DNA from: Romanomermis culicivorax
Taxonomy: Eukaryota; Nematoda; Enoplea; Mermithida; Mermithidae
Direction: 5' to 3'
Length of the DNA stretch: 64,000 nucleotides
Assembly (NCBI GenBank): GCA_963922205.1
Contig: CAWUHX010000019.1
Coordinates: 372,001 to 436,000 of the forward strand
Shown: one piece after another, positions 36,201 through 48,200 of the stretch
Layout of the letters: each line of letters begins with the position of its first letter
Numbering within the stretch: the stretch's first letter is position 1
Translations under genes and position numbers: made by a program
The notes under the pieces: generated by a model
Told to the model about the DNA's origin: nothing
Database searches by the model: none
Seen by the model: the letters and a program-made list of their open reading frames with translations, nothing else

Positions 36201-39200
36201 ACACGGAGAGGAAGAATTACACCGTTCCGCGCTACAAAGATGCCAACTGCCCGCGGCAAACCCTTTTGGCTTTTCAGACTACCCACCGGACGATTATTAC
36301 GACCACCCGCAGCCCCGGTACGAAATGCCGCGCACTTCTCATCGTGAAGAGGATAGCGGCATCAAAACAATTGTCGACAATATGCATCCGTTGATTATCG
36401 ACGGCGCCGCGACAAATAAACGCCTGCTACACTTCTTCATCCGCCTGGAAAATGAGTTTGGCTACGACGCCTCCAACCACGTGAAGATGAGCGCACTACG
36501 CCGACTTACCCGCGATACGCTTAGCGATATGATCCAAGATATGACTCGGTACGAAGACGCCAAACATCTGCTCATGTTCCAATTAGCCCCGGATTGTAAT
36601 CCGATGACCCTCAAACGCGAGCTAGCATCAATCACACCGGAAGTTGGAGAGGAACCCGCCGCGTTTTTGAGTAAGGTGATGACTTATGTACAATTATTGT
36701 ATCAGGATGAAGATCAAACCTTTCGGCACAAACAAGTAATTGACACCTTTTTGACAAAAATGCCTGTTTTCTATCAATTAACCATTGGCGACCAAGCGAA
36801 AGGCTTCACGAATGTCCAACAATTGGCCGACGCCATAGCTAAAGCCCGTAGTGTCCTCAACGCAACCAAAGCAGAAATAGGAACCGCGGAAAGACCCATC
36901 CTCGTGAACCAAGCCGACCAGGAAATACCGCCGCCGAAAACCCCACAGCCATTTGATCGCCGTTTTGAACGCCGCCACAGCATGGACCGCTCTCAAAACC
37001 GCTCCCGCGAACGCTCCCTTTCAGCCGACCGCCGACCCCGAAATTCGGCGCCGCTGCTCGCTAAATTCGTCTCTTTCCAACCACAAGTGATAGAACCACC
37101 GCTGCCACAGCTGCCGCGCACGGAGATGCTCTTGGAACAACTGATTCAGAGATACGACCACGACTATGAAGAATGAAAATCACGACAACGCCCAGAGAAA
37201 ATGCCATCCACCAACAGGCAACAAAGTCTGTGCCATCAATCTCAAAGCCGAGAATCATACGCAAACCGCTTTGACAGATCCGCCAGCTGAGACCGTGTGC
37301 GCACAACGCAACCTACAGGTCTTTGGTGCGATGCTCACAAATCCTGCACCCACAACACCGAAGATTGCGTCTGGCTCAAGCGACAGAATGCTCAACAGTT
37401 AACCGGACATGAATCAAATCGCCCATCCTACGCCGCCAATTCGCAGCAAGCGGACTTTTGACTCAATTCAAACGATATTCGTGGTCAACGCGAGTGGGGA
37501 CCCTGCCTCGGAGGACCACCCCAATGAGGTCCCAACTACGCCCACGGTGCGCGAAACCATTTTTATGAAGGTAATTCTATACAGCGACCAAATGATTTTG
37601 TTCAGAATACCTACGCTGTCTATCCAAACCATCAATTTCAGGCACCTTGGGAACAACATATTCACTACAACTCCATACCGGCTCCGTACGTCACAATGCC
37701 AACAGACTCATGGCGCGCCAGCTCTCAATCCTCAGAGTTACAATTAGCCCTACCCACACTTCCGCCCCCCGAATGCTGCATCAACTCCCGCTCTCGAAAC
37801 ATGCGCTAACAATCAATCGACGTCCGCCGCCAATATGGTCATCCCATCCAAAGAAATCGCCTCCGCCGTGCCCATCGTCAGCCCCGGCATAGTTTGTTGG
37901 AACGCAACGGGCTGCGCTTTTCAAGACCCATACCACATCCGTTCCTCCGTTTGTCAAATTGATAACCTAGCACCGTCTTCTAAATCCTTCGTTCGTAAAT
38001 AGGCCTCCACGAGAGCCTTGCAAATTCCAATCAAAATCGGAGCCGTTAAAGCACACGCGCTCTTCGACACCGGTGCCCAATGCTCCGTTTTGTCCTCAGG
38101 ATTAGTCAAACGCGCGTTCGATAAGCAATCGCTCCAACTCCCAATTTGCGGAAAAATCAAAGTAGCCGATGGCGCCATTGTCAACGCCCATGGCCCAGTA
38201 GTCGTTAAAATGGAATCCGCATTCGGAGAACACATGATCAAATGCGTAATTCTTGATGACGATGGAAACGACCAATGTATCATCGGGACTGATTTTCTCG
38301 CACACCCAGATATCCACGCCATCTTGAACTTTAAAGATAAGTACATAGAGATTCAAGACGTAAAACTGCCGCTCAGAGTAATCGCCTCAGTCCGCCCTCG
38401 AATGGAATTGTTCCTAAACGCAGCCAATGACAACGTCTTAGAAGAAATCCCAGAGGAAGAGCGAGTAAGTTTCTATGAGGATAAATCCGATATTTTTAGC
38501 CAACCCGAAGAAATCGGGGCTGAACAACCCATACGGCAGGCTCAACCTAGTCCACACCAACCGCCCCCCCCCCGGCGGCTGGAGGTTACCGAGCTTGCCG
38601 AACCGACTTTTCTTGTCGCCCAAGCTTCCATTTCAATTTCGCCACACTGCCAACAATGGGTCAAAAGTACCGTCTTTCCCACAACATCGGCGACTGTTCC
38701 CGATGTGATCGTACAACCCCTCGCCACTAATAACGTAGCCGCAGAACTTCCAGTCGAAACCACAGTTGTCAACATCACCAACGGTCACTGTCCGCTACTC
38801 TTCATCAATAATACGCCGAACAGTATCAAACTCCGACCAAATCAGCTCATCGCGATGGCAAAGCACACGCTAGAATATTCCAAAATCTACGCTGACTACC
38901 AGATAGCAACCGCCCCCGCCCACAGCAACTTAACCGACCATGAACCGGCCGCACTCCATAAATCGTTCCCTGGTCACACCGCGCAACAAAAATTGGAATT
39001 CGCTTTGAATAAGATGACCGAAAAAACCTACATTTCCGCCGCACAAAAGGCCAAAGCCCTCAAAATGCTCAGACAGAACTGAGACGTTTTCAGCCTCCCC
39101 GGCGACAAACCAACTATTACCAGCGAATTAACCGTCAGCATTGACACCGGTACAGCAAGGCCCCTTTCCCGCCAATATTACCGCGCCGCGATGGAGCAAA

Positions 39201-42200
39201 GGCCAATTGTTCGCCGCCACATTCAAGAAATGCTTGATAACGATTTTATTGAACGGTCCCGCTCACCTTGGGCCGCACCACTATTCCTGGTAAAGAAGAA
39301 AGATGGATCTTGGCGACCCATTGTCGACTACCGTGGAATAAACGACGTTACGCCGAGCGATAAATTTCCAATTCCACGCATGGACGATTATTATTTGGAC
39401 GCGATGGGACAAGCGAAATTTTTCACCACCCTCGATCTCAAAGCAGGGTACTGGCAAGTACCCCTCGATGCCCATTCCCGCGATAAAACAACCTTCATCT
39501 GCCAAGAAGGTTTGTTTCGATTCAAAGTTTTGCCGTTCGGCTTGAAAAACGCGCCCGCTGAATTCCAATGCTTAATGGAGAGAATCCTTCGCCCGTACAT
39601 TTGGAAGATTTGCCTCGTTTATATTGACGATATTATAATTTTTTCAAACTCGTTCGAAGAGCACTTGGAGCATTTACAAATCGTTTTCGACGCTCTCCAC
39701 GCAGCCAACCTCACGCTTCGGCCGGACAAATGTGAGTTCCTGCTGCCGCAAGTCAAGTTCCTGGAACACCTTCTTAGCGCCCATGGAATAGCAGCCGATC
39801 CAGAGAAAGTCAAAGCTATCGCCGAATACGAATTTCCGAAGACCAAAAAAGGTATGCAAAGTTTTTTAGGCTTAGTCCAATGGTGCAAACGATTCATCCC
39901 GAATTTGGCGACCTTGTCCAGTCCCTTGTATGGACTTTTACAAAAAGATGCTCAATATATTGCCATGGATGAACACCACGTCGCGTTTGAAAGCATCAAG
40001 AAAGCTCTCACCTCATCGCCTTTCCTCCGCTACCCTGTCTACGATGGTAAAGCTCAATTCGTAATTCAAACCGACGCCAGTACGACCACTATTGGAGCAA
40101 TCTTGTACCAGGAAAATGGAAATGATCAATGGGTTATCGCCTACAATAGCCGCGTACTCACCGATGCCAAAACCCGCTACAGTACTACTGAGTGTGAATG
40201 CCTCAGCATTTTCTACGGTTTCTGGATGTACCGCCACTATGTGTATGGCCAAAAAGTTATTGTCCGCACCGATCACAAGCCGCTCGAATGGCTCAAAGAT
40301 GAAAAGCACCGAAACACCCGCCTCCAACGTTTCGCAATCAGCCTTCAAGATTACGATTACAAGGTTGAGTACGTCAAAGGTAGAGACAACGCCTGTGCCG
40401 ATTTTTTGTCCAGAAAAGATGACCGCGACAAAATGCTGATTCCAAACACCGAAAATTTAACTGCCAAGATTTTCCGTAAAAATTTTCACCCTGCTGGCGC
40501 AACTACGGCCACCGTCTTAATGGTACCCGAACTACGCCCAGCAGCGGCCTCACTGCCCGTGGAAGTCGATGCCGAAATCAACGCTGTCACCCATGCTATG
40601 ACCAAAATGACCATCAGTCAACCCACACTCTCTAATTTAATGCCAGTAGCCGCGCCGACCAGGAACCACCCCCGGCAGAGGCCATAATGATTGCCGCTCA
40701 CGAGGAAGTCTTAAAAGCTCAAGCCGCGGATCCAGCCATTGCGAAAATCATCGCCACCCTCAGAACGGCCAATGCCGCCAAACACCCGCTGATTTTCTTC
40801 GTCGAAGACCAACTTTTGTATCGCCAACTTAAAAATGTCAAGCAATTGGTCGTACCTGCATCAATGGTCGACCAAACACTTCATCAATTCCACGGTGCGA
40901 AAATTTTGAACCACCAAGGATCCAACTGCACGCTAGCAGTGATCAAAGCACTCTTTTGGTGGCCCCGCATGGAAGAAAACGTTCGAGATTGGATCAAAAC
41001 TTGCAAAATTTGCCAATTAACAACGCCACGTACATCGCGGCCTCCGCGGCTGCTACCAATCCAACCAAAGCACCCTTTTGAGATCGTGGCAACTGACATC
41101 GTCAACATTTCGCCGGTAGGTGAGAAACGCCCTTACATTATTGTTTTTCAGGATTATTTCACGAAATTCGTGTCCGCGCACCCAATACCGGATCAAAAGG
41201 CCTCAACAATTGTGGAATGTTTCATCAACAATGTCGTCCTCACGCACGGTAGTCCACTCGTTCTTCTCTCCGATCAAGGTGGGTGCTTTACGTCAAAACT
41301 TATGCAAGATATCTGCGAGCTTCTCAAAATCGGCGAGGTTAAAACGAGGGCATACCACCCCCAGTGCAACGGAATGGTCGAACGTTTCAATCAGACATTG
41401 ATCGCTCAACTGAAAAAGTATACGGCCGACGATCCAGACAACTGGGAACGATACCTGCCATATGCTGTGTTCGCCTATAATGCCACGCCGCACACAGCTA
41501 CCCTCCATTCGCCATTCAGTTCATTACGAGGCTATGAGCTGCGCATCGCTTTTGACTACGATTGCGCCCACCACCTCACATAACCATTGAACTACGACGC
41601 ATACCAGCACATTCTTATGCAAGCGCAACTCAAGATGCACGAAAAAATTAAAGCTAACCTCGATGAAGCAGCCGCCATCAGTAAAGAATACTTCGACCGC
41701 AAAGCCCGAAAACACGACTTCGTCGTCAATGACCTTGTTCTTTTAACAAATAGGCGCAAGGCCAACAAAATTCAACCTGACTTCATCGGCCCTTTTCTAA
41801 TCACAAACGTCTCTCGTGCAGCCGAGAACGTTGTCACTATCCACTCACTCGACGCGCCTGGCCGCCCGCAAACCGTCTCCATAATGCCTTTAAAACTGTT
41901 CGTTCCGCGACCCGCCAAAGCTGCGTTTGAAAACGAAGAAGGTGGACCGCGCATGCTCCACACTTCTCGCCGACAATAGTTCACTTTGAAATTTCCCTTT
42001 TGTGATACGGTGCTCATCACGCCGAGTTGAATATAATCTTTACATTTGTCTAGTTTAGATCATGGCGCCTCGTTGACGAGCAAAGATGCAGATCCCGCCG
42101 CTCCGACACACCTTTCTTCGACCCGTTTATCACCCGCAAACTTGACCGACTTTACACCATCACATTACACCTTGCCCCAGTCCCCACACTTTTGTAATAG

Positions 42201-45200
42201 GAGGGGGTTTCTTTAGGTTCTGTTCAGCACGAGGCCATTCGGTTTATTTCCGCCGGACCCTGGCCGCTATCACCCTCATAAGACTAATTGGGAAAGGTTG
42301 ATCTTAGTCCCCATTAACATAGTGGTGTTTGTGTTGCTTTTCGTAACTGTAGTATTGCATTTTCTTACTTTACACTTTCTTCACCTTTTAGCGGCTTATT
42401 CTTTTACTATTTCATTGCTACTTTTTGCTTCCATCCGCAATAGTCGCATTTTCCAGCCGCTCTGCAAAAGTTATTTTTTCAAAATGACAACGCCTTCGAC
42501 CAGTCCCAGCGCCACGGCCGACGAACCTCCACCGTATTGTGAATCTATCAATGTCAACAAACGATACGTACGTTGGGCCGAGCGACAGCCTCACCAAAAC
42601 GACTTAAGCTTCGCCTGCGATGGTACCTTTATGTTTTACGCTTCTTTGGCTGTTTTCTCTTGCATGCTCTTTTGCTTGGGACCCCATGGGCACCCCCCCC
42701 CTCTGTAACCCCGGGCCAGAAACCCATGGTCAGCGGCCGCGATCCCGCCATCGTCAAGTTGTGACTCCCTCGTCCCACAACCAGCCGCTGCTTTGATTTC
42801 CGCATTCGACAATTCTCGTTATCTCGCTATCATAGCCCGATCCAGTTGTCAAGATGCGCCCATCAAAGTGACATCGCCGCCCAAGCCACCGTCTTTTCGG
42901 AGCATATTTCCTCTTCCCGAACCGAAAGCAAAACCGCGCCTTCCTCCTGGTTTCACATAACATCATCCTTTCGCCTCCATTTTGCTCCCTCGATTTGGTG
43001 CCCCAAGTGTCACATGTTAAATATCGCGCTCCCTCTTGTTTAGAAAACAACGTCAAACACCTGACCCGCGCTGCGGATTTGGAATCGTGGTACATTTCTA
43101 TGTACGCACGACCCCTGAATGTACTGCCGCTGCCGATATTCCTCTCACCCGGAAGTTTGGGGCAGGCCCTGGCCGCCCAACCCACACCAAACTTCCGTGG
43201 CTATACGCTCATCGGTTTGGACACAGAATCGATCATGGCCACAGACATGAAGCATTTCCAGTTCACCGTGTCCATGCCAGCCGACTCCACAGCGCCCAGC
43301 TGTCTGCGGTACGTTCAGCTCCCGTACCCCAACGGCATGATGTTTGTATTCGAAACGTTTACCGCAACCCCGGAAGACTGGACCGCGCTATTCTCCCTAG
43401 TCGACAGCAAACACACCATCGTAGTTTCCTTCGATGAAGCCGACGACTGGGCGGGAATATACGCTCTCTTAGGTACCCAATTCCAGACCGATCGGCAAAA
43501 GAAGAATAAAGACCCCGTCGTAAAAGCCATTCATTTGGAGGCGTACCGCGTTATCTGAAATATCGACATATCACCGCCACTATACGAGTTGGCGCGACGA
43601 ATTGGTTTCTTTCCCGAAAAATGCACGCTGAAAGCTACCGTTTCCGCCATGTGGGCACTGGACGTTTCCAAACTCACGCTACGTTTTCCAGCAGCCCTAC
43701 GTTTCTTCAACAACCTGACGACGTCGTTTTTGCAATCCGACAATCTCACACCACCTCGCTGCCGCCTACGGCCCCGACGTTGGCTTAGAGTACCGCGCAG
43801 GCACAACCGCCATTGGCTATCGCAACTAGGCCGGTCCTCGGAGTCCCTCTGCCACCAAGCTCCGCGCCAACCATTGAGCCCCAGTTACCTAGCGAAGCTA
43901 CGCAATTACCTAATTATACGCATTTCCGCACCACCCATTCGCCGCATTGTGTTATGCTATTGACACCCCGCTATCCGCCATGTATCAATCCCGCGATTGA
44001 ATTTTTCACCCCGCGCACGTTGCACGAAATGGTTTTGATCAACTTTTTCAGCCGCCTTGGTATCAGCATCATCATGCCCGTGCATATCCGTGCTACGAAC
44101 GCTTCGCTCGCATTGTATCAATATTTCCGAGATGACTACCACCCCGCGTGCAGAGAACAACAACCGCCCATCTCGCACGACGTGGCCACACTCATATTGC
44201 GATGAGTCCCGGCACGGCGTTTTCACTGGAGCCATTTGGGCTTGACAACACTGCCTGTGGCAAAGTCGATAAATTTCCACCCTCATTAATTCCTTCGGAT
44301 CTTTTCTAGAACATACTGTAGCCAAAAATTGAGAATTTGAGTGCTCCGCTGGCCTGGCTGCCCTTCTACCTCATTTCATTTACTGATTCGGAATTTTCAT
44401 TCAACGAGTTGTGTTTCAAAGGTTGAATAGCTTACGTTTCAGTCAGTATTGTCCTTATTCTGTATTTGTTGTTAATTCTGTCAAAAACAGCCATTCATGG
44501 AAAAAAATTTTGGGCTGTTCTGCTATAGGTTTAAAATCTGAAGTGGAAACAGAGTTTTTCGTGCCAGAAACATGAATTTAGGCGCGCACAAAATTGGAAT
44601 GGCACACCAAATTTTGACCGTTTGTGCCAATTGGCATAAATTTTTTGACTTTTAAGGCTAATTTCCTTGATTTTCAGTAATTTTAAGGGCTGAAAAAGCA
44701 AAACTGTGTTGGCGCCCCTTGGCACCTAGTCAATCTGCATATAATATTCATACCTGTACTTGGGGGGGGGGTTGGGGGGGGACCCCCCCCCCAACTCGGC
44801 CAACCCTATACCCAAAATCATTTCCCCCCCCCAACCCCCCCCCCCAGTTGGGAAAAAATTAAAAAAATTTGCCAAAAAGTGTATGTTTTTTGGCCTTTTT
44901 TGGGAAAAATTTCGACTTTTTCCTACCCCCCCCCCCAAAATTTCGGATTTACCCCCCCCCCCCCCAACTGGTCGGAGGTCTTACAGGTATGATAATATTA
45001 TCACCCTTATTTAGCCTGAACACAAGGACATTTTTCTCAAATAGTATGTTCATATTACTGCTGCAAAATTATAGGTTGACAAAAATATGAATAGAAATTT
45101 TAAACTCTCCCCTCTCCCTTTATTGAGTGAGATTTGCAATTGGAAAAAGAAATTCTTATTCTTGATGCTTCATTCAAATAGAAAAATTAACATTCTTGGT

Positions 45201-48200
45201 ACAATTTTTCGGTCCATAGTTTATGCAACATTTGGCTCTTATTCTTCTGATTTACAAAGCACGGTTCCCAGCAAGAAAATTTTTCCTTATTTTCCTCAGG
45301 TCCATACCTGTACATGGGGGGGGGGTGGGGGGGACCCCCCCAACTTGGCCAACCCTGTACCTAAAATCGTTTCCCCCCAACCCCCCCCCCAGTTTGGAAA
45401 AAATTAAAAAAATTTTCAAAAAAGTGTATGTTTTTTGGCCTTTTTGGGAAAAATTTCGACTTTTTTCTACCCCCCCCCCCCCCCAACTGGTCGGAGGTCT
45501 TACAGGTATGCTCAGGTCGTTTACATTCCTAAATCCTTAGAGTTGCTCATTCATCAAAAATGAGGAAAAAATGAAAATTTTCGATTTTAATGTAACAGTT
45601 AAAATATTGAAATTATTTTTCAAATAATCCAAAAGCACACAATGCCTTTGAATTATATAAAGAAATCATTAATTAAAATCGGGGAGGACTAGAAGATATT
45701 TTTTTGAATCGTAAACTGTTGTCTCAGACCGTCTTTTACGGTTGGGCCTTCCATGACATTATTGAAATGTCAGCCATAAACTTTCTGGCCATTTTCAATA
45801 ACATTTTTAACAATTAATTTTTAGAACCATCGGCGTTTTTTATTTTCTGCTCCGTATCGGCGTTTTTTGTGCACAGACAAAAATTTAGTAATTTACGTTA
45901 TGAAAAACTACATTAATCACACTGAATAAAAGTAATTATCACGCTCACATTATTTCTCGAAGAATATGACAAGAAAAACTGTCCGAGAAATGCTTTAGGA
46001 TCCAAAAGAAATTCTAGTCATTTTGAAAAAAACTTTAACGGTTGTATTATTTGGCGGAAAAAAGCACTGCTTCTGCCAAATGATCGTTATAATTTTGATC
46101 ATCTAACTAAAACCTACTATTATTCCATGTTCTGATAGTTGATCTTCATACCTACCACCCTCCCCCATTTTGGTCGGACTGGGTAAAAATAGCTTGTTTG
46201 GAAAAATTTTCAGCTTTTTATTTTTTGGGAAAAATTGGTACCAACACCCACTCCACAGACTTCGGGTTTACCCCCCCCCCCAAACTGGTTGGACCTCTTA
46301 CAGGTATTTTGATCCCCTATATTTTGATTTGATATTATATGGAGGTTTTTATTACCCCCTTGACAAATTATGAGAAAAATGCGCTCACCAACTTTTCAAA
46401 CGTCTTCAAATGTTTAGTTCCTTTTTTGACATGATTTGAATTCAGAAACTTCATAAAGTAATCTTTAGAAACTTTTACTCTTCCTGACTCATACCTTTTT
46501 CAATCGAACTCATAAAGGTACATGAATACAATTTTTAAAATTTTCAATATAATGGATGTACGAGTTATCATTTGTGGTTATTTCATCGTTAGTTGTTATT
46601 TTGTATGTTGAGAGTACATTTGTCATCAGTAATTTGATTATTTGTCCTGCGCTATTAATCCGTATTAATGTTTGTAGTTTTTGCTTTGACTTTCTCATGG
46701 GCTTGGGCTTCTTCATAGTCTTGCACACATCAAAACGCTGTTTTCTTCATGATAATAATCAGCGATAGATGTGTTCTTGATTATAGAGATTGAACCAAAA
46801 GCTCATTTGTTATATGTAGCTTGTATCGACATTGTTATATGTAGCTTGTATCGACCTTTTTGTTTCTAACTTGTATATTTATGCATCGCTTTCACCGAAT
46901 CGAATCTTCTGCTCCGAATGGATTTTTTGTTGCAGAGTGCAGCCTGAAGTCTGACGTTCGTTTTGGTTACGTTATGGATTTCCTATTCGGAAATTCATTG
47001 TCATGCATTTTAAAATATAAAATCCTGAAAAAATTCCGGCGGCTAGCACTGGATTTTAAATGATTTCTAGTTCACAGTTGAAAAATTTCGTTCTATATTA
47101 TGGTTACAGCTTTTAAACATTAATACATCATAGATAAATGTTTGCACTTGTATTTCTTGACATAATTGAATAGAATTGAGATTTTTCTTTATCCTTTTCT
47201 TAAATTTTGTTCGCAGTATTTAAATATTTTTGTGTTTCATGAACATAACTTTTTCCCATTTGGAATATGATTCAGGCATTATCAGTGTGGGAGAATGACA
47301 AATAATATTTCCATTCGAGGAATGAAAAACATCGGTTGAGTGCCTAACTTTAATATATTGTGCCACGATGAAGTCACTGAATTCGCTGAATAAGTAATTC
47401 TTTTATCCAGGAAATTAATGTTGAAAGAAATCCATTTCTCTACATTTTAGAATATTAAAATTTTGAAATTTTTCTGGCTCCAAGCGCCGGAATAAACAAT
47501 TTTCAACTAAAAGATGGAATATCTGCTGCTGAATTCTTTGCCACTTCCATTCTCATGCATTATATAAATTACACGATTCCTACACAACCTGGGAAACTCA
47601 GGGGACTTTTCTCAGCATTTGGGAAACCTGATTAACCTGGGAAACTCGGGGGATTTTTTTCTTGGGCCGCATGTTCATACAAAAGGCCCAGCGCTTGGTG
47701 CATAATGTATAATGGTGCATAACTACATAATGTCGGAATGCGGTTTGTTAAAAATATTTATTTTTGATTTTTTCGTTTGAGTTTTATAACTTTGCTGCTT
47801 ATAAATTGTTGAACAGCAGTTAAAAAAACTTGACTAAAATGTTAATAATAATTAACGATCGGTAATAAAAAAGATCCGTAATCTGCAGTTTCAGTAGAAT
47901 GTGCTGAAAAATTAATTTTCCGACATTTTAGAGATCTCGAAATCAAAATTTTTCGGCGCTAGGCACCGAACAATTTACTCTAGCCAGACTTTTGATTTCT
48001 TGCCCAAAACTCAAGAAATTCAATTTAAAAGTCAGGAACTGACACGAAGTGAATCAAATACAAGGAAAGTAACTTTTGATCATTTTTCTAATGAAATTAA
48101 GCAAATTATTAATTTTAGAATGAGCAACTAAAAATTAATCTGTGTAACCAAACTCCTCCCCAAGTTACAGATCAACCTGGCTTGTGCGAAAAAATCCTGA

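Noticed and set aside
44760-44965. Assembly gap filler or sequencing artefact in poly-C/poly-G runs
   Set aside because: Four related copies with termini and 8-bp TSDs show a real transposon; only the exact run lengths remain doubtful.
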